A DNA stretch of 51,612 bases from Pseudomonadota bacterium (lineage in GTDB: Bacteria > Myxococcota_A > Polyangia > Polyangiales > Polyangiaceae). The notes below the pieces were generated by a model. The model did not search any database and was not told the DNA's origin. It saw nothing but the letters and a program-made list of their open reading frames with translations. The stretch is taken from positions 1 to 51,612 of the forward strand of contig JAEYVE010000126.1 of assembly GCA_023432025.1 (NCBI GenBank). Reading direction: 5' to 3'. Position 1 is the stretch's first letter; the number at the start of each line of letters is the position of its first letter. Below are positions 36,366 through 48,337 of this stretch, piece by piece. A program made the translations under genes and the position numbers.

Positions 36366-38657
36366 TCAGGTCGAGCGCCGGAGCACCTTGGCAGCGGCCA
36401 CCATATGCGCCAGGGCCGGGATGACCTCTGCCCATTCACGCGTCTTCAGGCCGCAGTCCGGGTTCACCCAGAGGCGATTTGCGGGGATGCGCTCGGCCGC
36501 CTTCCTCATCAGTCGGACGATGTCCGCCTCCGTCGGGACGTTGGGCGAGTGAATGTCGTAGACGCCCGGACCGATTTCGTTCGGGTACTTGAATTCGTCG
36601 AAGGCGTCCAAAAGCTCCATGTTGGAGCGGGACGTTTCGATGGTGATGACGTCCGCGTCCAGCGCGGCGATGGACGGCAGGATGTCGTTGAACTCCGAGT
36701 AGCACATGTGCGTGTGGATCTGCGTTTCGTCCGCCACGCCGTTCGCGGTGATTCGGAAGGACTCCACGGCCCAGCTCAGGTACTCCTTCCACTCCGAGCG
36801 ACGCAGCGGCAAGCCTTCACGCAGCGCGGCTTCGTCGATCTGAATCACCCGTACTCCCGCGTTTTCGAGGTCCAGCACCTCCTCCCGCAGGGCCAGCGCA
36901 AGTTGGTAGGACGTCACCGAGCGAGGTTGGTCGTCACGCACGAACGACCAGTTCAACATCGTGACCGGACCCGTCAGCATACCCTTCATCGGGCGCGGGG
37001 TGAGCGACTGGGCGTACTGGGTCCAGGCAACGGTCATCGGCTTCGGGCGGCGGATGTCGCCGTACAAAATGGGTGGCTTCACGCAGCGTGAGCCGTAGGA
37101 CTGCACCCAGCCGAACTGGCTGAAGGCGTATCCCTCGAGCTGCTCGCCGAAGTACTCGACCATGTCGTTGCGCTCCGCTTCACCGTGCACGAGCACGTCG
37201 AGACCGAGCGCCTCTTGTTCGCGGACGCAGTGCGCGATTTCCGCACGCATGGCGGCCTCGTAGCTGCTTCCGTCCTCTTGGCCCGCCTTGAACCGGCGGC
37301 GCTTCTGGCGAATTTCCTGGGTTTGCGGGAAGGAGCCGATCGTGGTGGTTGGAAAAGCCGGGAGCGCGAGCCGCGCCGCTTGCTTCCGTGCGCGCTCCGC
37401 GTGCGGACTCCTGCGCTGTCCCAGCGCCGGACTCACCTGAGCCACCGCGGCTTTGACGCGCGGATCGTTCACGCGTGGCGAGCTTCTGCGTGCCTCGATG
37501 GCCGCGCGATTGTCCGCCAGCTCCTCGGCGACCGAAGCGCGCCCCGCGCGCAGCGCCGAGGCCAGGAGCTGAAGCTCGTTGAGCTTTTGAACCGCGAACG
37601 CCAGCCAAGGCTTCACCTCGGGGTCCAGCTGCGTTTCGGAGCTCACGTCGACGGGCACGTGCAAGAGCGAGCACGACGGAGCGATCCAAAGCCGGTTGCC
37701 GAGGCGATCTCGGACGGGCTCGAGCCAGTCGAGCGTCGCGTGGAGGTCGGTCTTCCAGACGTTTCGGCCGTTGATCACGCCAAGCGAGAGCACCCGCGTC
37801 GGCGCTAGCTCTCGCACCAGCGGGGCCACGTCCTCGCGCCCGTTGATGGCGTCGACGTGCACACCGGACACCGGCAGTCGTTGGACGAGCTCTCGGTTGT
37901 CCCCGAGGCGCCCGAAGTACGTGGCCAAGAGCAGCTTGACCGGGCTCTCGGAGAGCTCCGCGTAGGTGTTCTCGAAGGACTTTTTCCAGGTTTCCGACAG
38001 CTCGGTGGCGAGGATGGGCTCATCGATTTGCACCCACTCGGCGCCCTCACGGGCCAGCGTGTCGAGCAGAGCCCGGTACACGGGGACGAGCCGCGGGAGC
38101 AGCGTCAGCTTGTCCGAGTCGTCTTGGGCCTTGCCGAGCGCAAGGTAAGAGAGCGGTCCCACGACGACGGCTTTGGCCTGGACGTCTGCCTGGCGCGCCT
38201 CGGCGAGCTGCGCCGTGAGCCGAGAAGGATCGAGCGCGAACGTCGTGGAGGCGTCCAGCTCCGGCACGATGTAGTGGTAGTTCGTGTCGAACCACTTGGT
38301 CATCTCTCCGGCTGCGACGCCGCCGCAGCAAAGGGCGTGCGCCTCGTTCGCCTGCGCCGAGCGACCGCGCGCCACGCGAAAGTAGTTGTCCAAAGGGTGC
38401 CCGTGGAAATCGCGAACCCGCGCGGGCAGGTTGCCCAGCGTAAAGCTCATGTCGAGCACGTGGTCGTAAAAGGAAAAGTCGAGAGCGGGCACGAAATCGA
38501 GGGCGGCCTGGCTCTGCCGGTTCTGCTGCCGGAGGCGCGCACCGAGCTCCTCCAGAGCCTCCCGGGAGCTCTGGCCCTTCCAGTAGGACTCGAGTCCGAG
38601 CTTCAGCTCCCGTTTCGCTCCAATTCGCGGAAAACCAAGGCTGTGTGTCGTCGTCAT
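36366..38657 (-). CDS. metE: Cobalamin-independent methionine synthase
   Basis: A 763-residue enzyme transferring a methyl group from 5-methyl-THF (polyglutamate) to homocysteine without B12. The N-terminus SLGFPRIGAKRELKLGLESYWKG and the C-terminal zinc site (HTHMCYSEF and NPDCGLKTR, C735) are intact, as are RPMKGMLTGPVTMLNWSFVR and VIQIDEAALREGLP. The length is normal. The ATG at 38657 has AGGAG nine bases upstream. It is divergent from metR with a 96-base gap containing a MetR-type box, and is the first gene ahead of glyA. The leader is too short for a cobalamin riboswitch, so B12 control, if any, must act through another route. Confidence 0.96.
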   Translation of the reverse strand: MTTTHSLGFPRIGAKRELKLGLESYWKGQSSREALEELGARLRQQNRQSQAALDFVPALDFSFYDHVLDMSFTLGNLPARVRDFHGHPLDNYFRVARGRSAQANEAHALCCGGVAAGEMTKWFDTNYHYIVPELDASTTFALDPSRLTAQLAEARQADVQAKAVVVGPLSYLALGKAQDDSDKLTLLPRLVPVYRALLDTLAREGAEWVQIDEPILATELSETWKKSFENTYAELSESPVKLLLATYFGRLGDNRELVQRLPVSGVHVDAINGREDVAPLVRELAPTRVLSLGVINGRNVWKTDLHATLDWLEPVRDRLGNRLWIAPSCSLLHVPVDVSSETQLDPEVKPWLAFAVQKLNELQLLASALRAGRASVAEELADNRAAIEARRSSPRVNDPRVKAAVAQVSPALGQRRSPHAERARKQAARLALPAFPTTTIGSFPQTQEIRQKRRRFKAGQEDGSSYEAAMRAEIAHCVREQEALGLDVLVHGEAERNDMVEYFGEQLEGYAFSQFGWVQSYGSRCVKPPILYGDIRRPKPMTVAWTQYAQSLTPRPMKGMLTGPVTMLNWSFVRDDQPRSVTSYQLALALREEVLDLENAGVRVIQIDEAALREGLPLRRSEWKEYLSWAVESFRITANGVADETQIHTHMCYSEFNDILPSIAALDADVITIETSRSNMELLDAFDEFKYPNEIGPGVYDIHSPNVPTEADIVRLMRKAAERIPANRLWVNPDCGLKTREWAEVIPALAHMVAAAKVLRRST

Positions 38658-38731
38658 GGGGTTTTTCTCCTGGTTACGAGGACAGACTACGGGCCGTGAA
38701 TCATGAGCGATAATGGTTTGTTTTCAGTAAT

Positions 38732-38750
38732 CCATGAGTACGGTTCATGG
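38732..38750. promoter_or_regulatory. MetR-type operator between metE and metR
   Basis: The dyad CCATGAGTACGGTTCATGG contains TGAG-N5-TTCA (38735-38747), one base from the MetR consensus TGAA-N5-TTCA known from enteric bacteria. A second half-site-like TCATGAG at 38701-38707 lies 31 bases away, three helical turns. It would sit inside metR if translation began at 38703, which favours the later start. Confidence 0.65.
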
Positions 38751-38753
38751 GTC

Positions 38754-39659
38754 ATGTTGGAACGCAGCCATCTCGCCATCGTTTTGGAAGTGGAGCGGCA
38801 GGGGTCTCTCACGGCGGCTGCGGCGGTCCTCTGTCTCACGCAGTCCGCGCTCAGCCACACCATGAGAAAGCTCGAGCGGCAGCTCGGCATCGACATTTGG
38901 TCACGCGAAGGGCGGAATCTGCGGCTCACCCAGGCGGGGCAGTACGTTCTGGGCGTCGCGCAGCGGGTGTTGCCTCAGCTCGCGCTCGCCGAAGAACGCT
39001 TGCGCCAGTTTGCGCAGGGAGAGCGCGGCACGCTTCGCATCGGTATGGAGTGCCACCCTTGCTACCGCTGGCTCCTTCGCGTGGTGGCTCCGTACCTTGC
39101 CGCTTGGCCCGACGTGGACGTGGACGTTCGGCAAAAGGTTCAGTTTGGCGGTCTCGCCGCCCTGTTCGGCTACGAAATCGACGTTTTGGTCACGCCCGAT
39201 CCGCTCTACAAGCCCGGGATCCGCTTCGAGCCGGTCTTCGACTACGAGCAGGTTTTGGTCGTGGCAGAGCGCCACGAGCTGGCCTGTGCGCCGTACGTGT
39301 TGCCCGAGCAGCTCCGGGACGAAGTCCTCATCACGTATCCCGTGGCGACGGATCGGCTCGACATTTACACGCAGTTTCTCTTACCCGCCGGCGTCACGCC
39401 CAAGCGCCAAAAGACCATCGAGACGACCGACATCATGATGCAAATGGTGGCCAGCGGTCGGGGCGTCGCGGCGCTGCCGCGCTGGCTCGCAGACGAGTAC
39501 GCCCTTCAGTTGGGTATCGTGGCGCTCCGCGTCGGCAAAACGGGAATTTCCAAGCAAATTTTCGTCGGCGTGCGCGAAGCGGACGCGAGCGTCGACTACG
39601 TGCGTGCCTTCGTCGAGCTCTCGCGGGCCTCCGCTGCCCCCCGACCATCACCCGCGTGA
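38754..39659 (+). CDS. metR: LysR-type regulator of methionine biosynthesis
   Basis: A 301-residue LysR-family regulator. The first residues MLERSHLAIVLEVERQGSLT and the helix-turn-helix LCLTQSALSHTMRKLERQLG match MetR closely. The C-terminal effector domain includes RIGMECHPCYRWL and PVFDYEQVLVVAERHELA, typical of the homocysteine-responsive MetR group. The ATG at 38754 is preferred over 38703 because MetR proteins start with MIERSHL-like sequence and the operator lies upstream of it. It is divergent from metE and upstream of metH, so it probably activates one or both in response to homocysteine. Confidence 0.92.
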   Translation: MLERSHLAIVLEVERQGSLTAAAAVLCLTQSALSHTMRKLERQLGIDIWSREGRNLRLTQAGQYVLGVAQRVLPQLALAEERLRQFAQGERGTLRIGMECHPCYRWLLRVVAPYLAAWPDVDVDVRQKVQFGGLAALFGYEIDVLVTPDPLYKPGIRFEPVFDYEQVLVVAERHELACAPYVLPEQLRDEVLITYPVATDRLDIYTQFLLPAGVTPKRQKTIETTDIMMQMVASGRGVAALPRWLADEYALQLGIVALRVGKTGISKQIFVGVREADASVDYVRAFVELSRASAAPRPSPA

Positions 39660-39699
39660 GCGCTCGCGGATGCGCTGGGACGGTAGAGACGGGGCCCGA

Positions 39700-39716
39700 G
39701 CGCCTGCGGCAGGCGC
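39700..39716 (+). terminator. Short hairpin after metR
   Basis: GCGCCTGCGGCAGGCGC forms a perfect 7-bp stem with loop CGG, 41 bases after the metR stop. No T-run follows. It is a weak terminator candidate that would separate metR from metH transcription. Confidence 0.4.
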
Positions 39717-39803
39717 GTCGCGTCCCATTTCACCGCGGGGAGCCGCGCGAACGGTCGAAAATGAGCCCGCCGTCGTGATTTGCGACACATTTCCGCCGTT
39801 CGG

Positions 39804-39820
39804 GTTGCGACGACCGCAAC
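39804..39820. promoter_or_regulatory. Dyad upstream of metH
   Basis: GTTGCG (39804-39809) and CGCAAC (39815-39820) are perfect inverted repeats around ACGAC, 91 bases before the metH start. The position suits an operator, but the regulator is unknown and the sequence is not MetR-like. Confidence 0.35.
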
Positions 39821-39911
39821 AATCGTTGGTAAGAGCCCTCCGGCCCGCCGCCCGCGGGTGTCCAATCGAGCCCGTCCGCCTCCCGGGTCCCTCGAGGCGC
39901 TGGAAGAATTC

Positions 39912-43595
<3,684 letters not shown>

Positions 43596-43603
43596 GCGCG
43601 CGC

Positions 43604-44137
43604 ATGAAGGACGCTCGCTACTACATCGAGCGACTCGGCTTGACGCGTCACCCCGAGGGGGGCTGGTTCAAGGAAACGTTTCGCTCGGACTTCGTCTTGC
43701 CGGCGCTGGGCGCGCCGTACGACGGGGTGCGCGTCGCCTCCACGGACATTTACTTTCTCCTGGAGGCACACGATCGCTCGCACCTGCATCGCTTGCAGAG
43801 CGAGGAGCGCTGGCACTTTCACGCGGGCGGCCCCATGACCGTGTACGCGCTCTTCCCCGACGGAACGCGTCACGATCTGCGCCTCGGCCCCGACCTGGAG
43901 CGCGGTCAGACCTTTCAGGTCGGGGTGCCCGCCGGCTCGATTTTCGGGGCCACGGTGGACGCTTCGGACGATCCGGAGCGGGCGTTCTCGCTCGTGAGCT
44001 GCACCGTGGCGCCCGGCTTCGAGTTCGCGGACTTCGAGCTTTGTGAGCGGGCGGAGCTCCTGGCTCTTCATCCGGAGCATCGCACGTTGATCGAAGCGCT
44101 CACTCGGACTTCGGCCTACCAGGGGAACACGAAGTGA
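43604..44137 (+). CDS. DUF985 (cupin_5) family protein
   Basis: A 177-residue beta-barrel cupin. Signature: ERLGLTRHPEGGWFKETFRS at the N-terminus, STDIYFLLEAHDRSHLHRL and EERWHFHAGGPMTVYAL in the middle, and FSLVSCTVAPGFEFADFEL near the end. Histidines in HLHR and WHFH could bind a metal; the activity of the family is uncertain. The ATG at 43604 follows the metH stop by eight bases with GAAGTGAG upstream, so it is probably co-transcribed with metH. A GTG at 43592 overlapping the metH stop is an alternative. Its 3' end overlaps the converging regulator gene by 22 bases. Confidence 0.85.
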   Translation: MKDARYYIERLGLTRHPEGGWFKETFRSDFVLPALGAPYDGVRVASTDIYFLLEAHDRSHLHRLQSEERWHFHAGGPMTVYALFPDGTRHDLRLGPDLERGQTFQVGVPAGSIFGATVDASDDPERAFSLVSCTVAPGFEFADFELCERAELLALHPEHRTLIEALTRTSAYQGNTK

Positions 44138-44709
44138 AAGAACTCCGGGCGGCTGGTCACGCCGCACTTCGTGTAGATGCGGGTGATGTGCTGGCGAATC
44201 GTTTTGTCGCTGTTTTGCTCGAGCCGCGCGATTTCGTTCGAGGTGAGCCCCTTGAGCACGAGCCGAGCGATGCTGAGCTCCTTGTCGGTGAGCCCGACGT
44301 CGACGAGCGCGCGGTCGACCACGTAGCTCATGTCGACGGGCGCGCGCGTCACGCGCGCGAGCACCTCGACGAGCTCACTGGCGCGAAACGGCTTTTCCAA
44401 CAAGTAGGCCGCCCCCTGGTTCAGGGCCCGCTTGACCGTTTCGAGCGAGGCGAAGGCGGTGATGAGCACGACTGGGCAAGAAAGCTCGCGGGCCTGAAGC
44501 TCGCCGAGTAGGCGGAGACCTCCGGTTTCTTCGCGGCCGAGCACGAGGTCGCTCACCACGACGTGGAGAAAGGGGCCTTCGCTCAGCACGGTGAGCGCCT
44601 CGTCGACGCTGGAAGCCCCGAGCACGGAGTAGCCGGCCCGCGTGAGCGAGCGCGTGAGCGACGCGCGCGCGTCTTCGTCGTCCTCCACCAAGAGCAAGCT
44701 GGGCGTCAC
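44116..44709 (-). CDS. Two-component response regulator, receiver plus LuxR-type HTH
   Basis: A 197-residue regulator. Receiver domain: LLLVEDDEDAR, phospho-acceptor D54 in VVVSDLVLG, a threonine in LITAFAS and lysine in LLEKPFRA. C-terminal LuxR-type DNA-binding domain: LTDKELSIARLVLKGLTSNE and SDKTIRQHITRIYTKCGVTS. The GTG start at 44709 overlaps the sensor kinase stop (GTGA), so the pair is co-translated. It probably controls the divergent RND efflux operon and perhaps its own promoter. The 3' end overlaps the cupin gene by 22 bases in a convergent arrangement. Confidence 0.9.
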   Translation of the reverse strand: MTPSLLLVEDDEDARASLTRSLTRAGYSVLGASSVDEALTVLSEGPFLHVVVSDLVLGREETGGLRLLGELQARELSCPVVLITAFASLETVKRALNQGAAYLLEKPFRASELVEVLARVTRAPVDMSYVVDRALVDVGLTDKELSIARLVLKGLTSNEIARLEQNSDKTIRQHITRIYTKCGVTSRPEFFHFVFPW

Positions 44710-45662
44710 GGCGCGTCACCCCGCAGCTCGAGTCGAAAGGAGGTTTGCCCTCCGGGCTCGAGTGAGAGCTCGCCGCCCATCGCTTGCGTGAGCGTGCGTG
44801 CGATGGCGAGCCCCAAGCCGAGCCCGGAGGGCTTGCTGGAATGAAACGGCTCGAAGAGGTGGGGGCGGAGCTCTTCGGCGATGCCCGGGCCTTCGTCCCG
44901 CACCAGGAGCACGGCGTGATCGTTTTCTCGAGCGACGTGAACCACCACGGCGCCGCTGCGGCCTGCGTCGCGCAACGCGTCGATGCCGTTCTCGACCAAG
45001 TTCTCGATGGCCAAGCGCAGGTAGGCTGGGTTGGCGCGCGCTCGTACGTCGTCCCCCACCTGCACGAGCTCCACCCGGCTCGATTGAGCGACGGGACGAA
45101 GCTGCCCGAGCACCTCACCGACCACCGCGGTGAGGTCGATTTCCGGCAGCTCGGGGCGCGGAGAGTGGGGGAGTGAGCGCAGCGTGGCGAGGCGCGTCGT
45201 CAGCCGTTCTCCTTGGGCGCGGGCCCGTTCGAGCAGGACGCGCCGCTCGTCTCTTCGCTCTTCCGGCAGCTCGAGCGCTTCGTCGAGCAAGAGGCCGAGG
45301 GAGTGAAGGGGGTTCTTCAGCTCGTGGAGGAGCGAGGCGGAAATCACCCAGACGGCTTGGTCTCGTTCCAGCTTGTGGAGGTGGCTGGACAGCTCGTCGG
45401 CGCGGCTGCGTTCGAGCTCCGCCATGCGTGCGCGCAGCCGCACGTAGTGCACGGTCACACCGACGAGCGCTCCGGTGACGGGTGGCAGCACGTGATCGAT
45501 GACCGCGTGAAAGAGCTCGATGGGCTCCGGCGGCTCCGAGAGACGCGTGCCGATTTCTCGGTCCAAGTAGGCGTCCACGAGCGTGTACAGGGCACCGACG
45601 AGCAAGCCTCCGCCGACGGTCACCCAGAGCTTGCCGAGCGGTTTCTGCCGTCGCGTCGTCAT
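44706..45662 (-). CDS. Sensor histidine kinase with two membrane segments
   Basis: A 318-residue kinase. Two hydrophobic segments (about residues 12-33 and 50-76) leave only a short loop of about 16-20 residues outside, so it lacks a large sensing domain. Dimerisation/phospho-acceptor: SASLLHELKNPLHSLGLLL (H113). ATP-binding: ENLVENGIDAL, VRDEGPGIAEE and SGLGLGLAIARTL. The start ATG at 45662 has GGGGGA just upstream; ATG/GTG codons at 45698 and 45716 are alternatives. The tiny loop suggests sensing in the membrane or of a metal or envelope signal through a partner. It is divergent from the efflux operon by 87 bases. Confidence 0.88.
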   Translation of the reverse strand: MTTRRQKPLGKLWVTVGGGLLVGALYTLVDAYLDREIGTRLSEPPEPIELFHAVIDHVLPPVTGALVGVTVHYVRLRARMAELERSRADELSSHLHKLERDQAVWVISASLLHELKNPLHSLGLLLDEALELPEERRDERRVLLERARAQGERLTTRLATLRSLPHSPRPELPEIDLTAVVGEVLGQLRPVAQSSRVELVQVGDDVRARANPAYLRLAIENLVENGIDALRDAGRSGAVVVHVARENDHAVLLVRDEGPGIAEELRPHLFEPFHSSKPSGLGLGLAIARTLTQAMGGELSLEPGGQTSFRLELRGDAP

Positions 45663-45697
45663 TTCCCCCGAGCGTAGCCCGGAGAGGAGGGGCCTCA

Positions 45698-45713
45698 TCC
45701 GACATTTGCCGGA
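45698..45713. promoter_or_regulatory. 16-base near-palindrome between sensor and efflux operons
   Basis: TCCGACATTTGCCGGA pairs arm to arm with one mismatch outside its centre. It lies in the 87-base gap between the divergent sensor kinase and RND operons. It is a candidate binding site for the neighbouring LuxR-type regulator. Confidence 0.4.
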
Positions 45714-45749
45714 CACCCTCCGCCCGCGGGAGCGGCTAGGCCATGCGCC

Positions 45750-47075
45750 ATGGCGCGCTTGTGTCGTCGACGGCCCCTGGGGGCGCTAGCCGTTTCGCTC
45801 GTGGCTTGGGCGGCGGCCGGCGACGCGTGGGCGAGCGAGACTCCGCCCGCCGCGCCGCCCGCCGCGTCACATGCGGAGGCCGGGCACCAGGGCCACACGT
45901 CGGCGCGCCGGATGAGTTACGAAGAGGCGCTGCGTCTCGGCGCCGAGCACGGTCCCGGTGTGGGCGCGGCGCGCGCGCCAGCGCGCGCGTATCGGGAGGC
46001 AGTGTCGCGCAGTAACCCTCTGCTCGTGCAAGCGCCCGAGCTGACGGCTCAGCTCGGGCCCCGGTTTTCCCGCGGTACGACCACTCCAGAGGTCGTCGTG
46101 GGCGTGTCGCAGCCCATTGCCTTGGTGGACGTGGGGGCAGCCCAAGAAAAGCTGGCTCGCGCCGAGGTGCGTTCGACCGTGAGCGACGTCGAGCGAGTGC
46201 GGCTCTTGGCCGCGGAGCGCGCGGGGAACGCGTGGATCGAGCTGGCTTTGGCGGAACGCTTGCTCGCCTTGCGTCAGAGCGCGCTCGTGGCGGCACAGCG
46301 CACGCTGGCCATTGCTTCGGCGCGGGTTGCTCACGGCGAGGGGCAACCGGCGGAAAGCGCGCAGGCGGCGAGCGACGTGGCTCTGATTCGGACGAGCGTC
46401 TTGGACGCCGAGGGTTTGGTCGTGGACGCCTCGCTCGACCTCCGGTTCGCGACGGGAGTGGACCAGGGGCTCGCGGCGCGTGGCGCGCTCGAGGAGCTCC
46501 GCCCGAGCGCCGCGGGGTCCCGTGGTACGCCCTCGGGCGAGCACCCCGACGTGGCGGCGGCGAGCGCGCGAGCGCGCGTCGCTGCGGCGCGCATCGACTA
46601 CCAAGTGGCGCAGCAGGTGCCGTCGTTCTCGGTCGGGGTTCAATACCAACGAGAAGGCACGGGCGACCAAATCGTCACCGGCATGCTCGGAGTGCCGCTC
46701 GCCTTCCAGCGGCCCTGGGCGTATCAGGAGGCGCTCGAACGTGCCGAGTACGAGCGGGCACGAGCCGAGGTCGCGGTCGTCGAGAGGACGAATCGGGTCG
46801 AAATCGAGCGGGCCAGCCACGAGCTTTCTCACAGCGAGCTCGAGCACCACATGCTCGTTTCCGAGGCGCTGCCGGCGCACGAGGAGGCGCTCCGCCTGGC
46901 CGAGGCGGAGTACGCGGCGGGTGCGAGCGACTTCACGCGCGTCTCGACGGCGCGTCTTCGCGCGCTGGAGCTGGAAGAGCGGGTCGCCCGTGCGCTGGGA
47001 CGTTTGCACAAGGCACGTCTTCGGCTCGAGAGGGCGCGAGGAACGCTGCTCGTCAACTGGGGAATGGACCAATGA
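45750..47075 (+). CDS. Outer-membrane channel of an RND metal efflux pump (CzcC-like)
   Basis: A 441-residue TolC-fold outer-membrane factor with a signal peptide (RRRPLGALAVSLVAWAAAGDA, cleavage near 28) and long alpha-helical hairpins rich in Ala, Arg and Glu (ALAERLLALRQSALVAAQRT; LERAEYERARAEVAVVERTN). Strands such as PSFSVGVQYQRE form the barrel. A His-containing stretch (HAEAGHQGH) just after the signal could bind metal. Its stop overlaps the next gene's start (ATGA). It is the first gene of the three-gene pump operon. Confidence 0.88.
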   Translation: MARLCRRRPLGALAVSLVAWAAAGDAWASETPPAAPPAASHAEAGHQGHTSARRMSYEEALRLGAEHGPGVGAARAPARAYREAVSRSNPLLVQAPELTAQLGPRFSRGTTTPEVVVGVSQPIALVDVGAAQEKLARAEVRSTVSDVERVRLLAAERAGNAWIELALAERLLALRQSALVAAQRTLAIASARVAHGEGQPAESAQAASDVALIRTSVLDAEGLVVDASLDLRFATGVDQGLAARGALEELRPSAAGSRGTPSGEHPDVAAASARARVAAARIDYQVAQQVPSFSVGVQYQREGTGDQIVTGMLGVPLAFQRPWAYQEALERAEYERARAEVAVVERTNRVEIERASHELSHSELEHHMLVSEALPAHEEALRLAEAEYAAGASDFTRVSTARLRALELEERVARALGRLHKARLRLERARGTLLVNWGMDQ

Positions 47076-48334
47076 CGTGTGACACGACGAGGTCGACGAC
47101 GACGCTATCGGGCGAAGCGCGAGCGCACGTGAGGGCGCCGCGCGTTGCGTGGGCCCTCACGACGCTTGTGGGCGCCCTTGCGCTGTTCGGTTGCCGAGGC
47201 TCGGGCGAGACCGAGGCCTCGGCAGGAGCCGCGGAGCCGCCTGCTGCGGAAGCCGCGGCGCGAGCGCTGGTGAGCGTGGACCCGTCGTTGCTTTCGGCCG
47301 GAAGAGTTCGAACGGCGGGCGCGGTCGCGCGAGGCGCGGGCCCCCGCTTCGGTTTGCCGGGAGAGGTGCTCTCGTCTCTCGACGGCGAGGCGGAGGTCGG
47401 TGGTCTGGCGAGTGGGCGCGTGGCCACCATCGAGGTCGACGTGGGCGATGTGGTGAAGGCCGGCGCCCTCCTGGCGCGCATCGACGCGCCGGAGGTGGGC
47501 GCCTTGCGCGCCGACTACCTTCGCGCCCAAGCGCTGTCCGAGGCGGCTGCCCGACGTTTGGAGCGACAACGCGCCTTGGAAAAGGACGGCGCCACCAGCC
47601 AAAGCGCCATCGACGTGGCGCGCGCCGAAGCGAGCGCGCTGGCCGCCGAAGTGGCCGCCGTCCGGGCGCGTTTGGCCGCGTTGGGCGCCGCGCCCGAGCC
47701 ACGCGGCAGCGCGCGCCTCGAGGTTCGTTCACCCATCGCGGGTGTCGTCGTGGAGCGACGAGCTACTTTGGGGCGCGCCATCGCGCCCGAAGAAACGCTC
47801 TTCCGTGTGGTCGACGGCGACAAGCTCGTGATCGAGGCACGCTTTCCGGAGACGCTCGGCGCGCCGCCCGCGGTCGGGACCGAGTTCGAGCTTTCGCCCC
47901 GTCGCGGCGCGGAGGACGGCAGCGCGCGGTGCAAAGCCCGTGTCTCGTCGGGCGTCGGCGCCGTCGACCCCACGACGCGTTCGGTCGTGGTGCGCTTGAG
48001 CCCGCTCGGCCCGTGCTCGCTGCTCCGTCCGGGGGCGTACGTCGACGTGGTGTCCGTCGCCGAGGCGCCTGGTGGATCGGAGTCGACCGGGACGGCGGCG
48101 CCGGCAGGCGTCATCGTCCCGGTGGAGGCGCTCGTCGACGTGCGTGGGGTTCCCACCGTTTTCGTGGCGGCGGCAGAGCCCGGCAAATTCGAGGCGCGTC
48201 CGGTGCTGCCGGGACCGACGGTAGGTCAGCTCGTCACCATCGAGTCCGGTGTTGCGCCGGGTGAGCAGGTGGTGACCACGGGCGTCCTGCTCCTCAAAGG
48301 CCAGGTGCTGCGTGACGTCCTCGGTGGGGAGTGA
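47072..48334 (+). CDS. Periplasmic adaptor (membrane fusion) lipoprotein, CzcB-like
   Basis: A 420-residue adaptor: lipoprotein signal with lipobox LFGC (C41), a lipoyl-like half (GRVATIEVDVGDVVKAGALLARID), a coiled-coil hairpin (EAAARRLERQRALEKDGATS), second lipoyl half (SPIAGVVVERRATLGRAIAP) and beta-barrel/MP domains (VIPVEALVDVRGVPTVFVAA). It links the inner-membrane pump with the outer-membrane channel. The ATG overlaps the upstream stop, and it lies three bases before the pump gene. No extra N-terminal His-rich metal-binding region like that of some CzcB proteins is present. Confidence 0.9.
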   Translation: MTCDTTRSTTTLSGEARAHVRAPRVAWALTTLVGALALFGCRGSGETEASAGAAEPPAAEAAARALVSVDPSLLSAGRVRTAGAVARGAGPRFGLPGEVLSSLDGEAEVGGLASGRVATIEVDVGDVVKAGALLARIDAPEVGALRADYLRAQALSEAAARRLERQRALEKDGATSQSAIDVARAEASALAAEVAAVRARLAALGAAPEPRGSARLEVRSPIAGVVVERRATLGRAIAPEETLFRVVDGDKLVIEARFPETLGAPPAVGTEFELSPRRGAEDGSARCKARVSSGVGAVDPTTRSVVVRLSPLGPCSLLRPGAYVDVVSVAEAPGGSESTGTAAPAGVIVPVEALVDVRGVPTVFVAAAEPGKFEARPVLPGPTVGQLVTIESGVAPGEQVVTTGVLLLKGQVLRDVLGGE

Positions 48335-48337
48335 AGC

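Larger units (their letters stand above)
39660..39911 (+). other. Intergenic region between metR and metH
   Basis: This 252-base gap has a hairpin after metR (39700-39716) and a dyad upstream of metH (39804-39820), both annotated separately. TTGCGAC occurs twice, 25 bases apart (39780-39786, 39805-39811). I found no B12 box or SAM/SAH riboswitch core by eye, and no second MetR consensus. Confidence 0.4.

Noticed and set aside
38658..38753. Possible cobalamin riboswitch for metE
   Set aside because: The gap is too short (96 bases including metR signals) and no B12-box sequence was seen.
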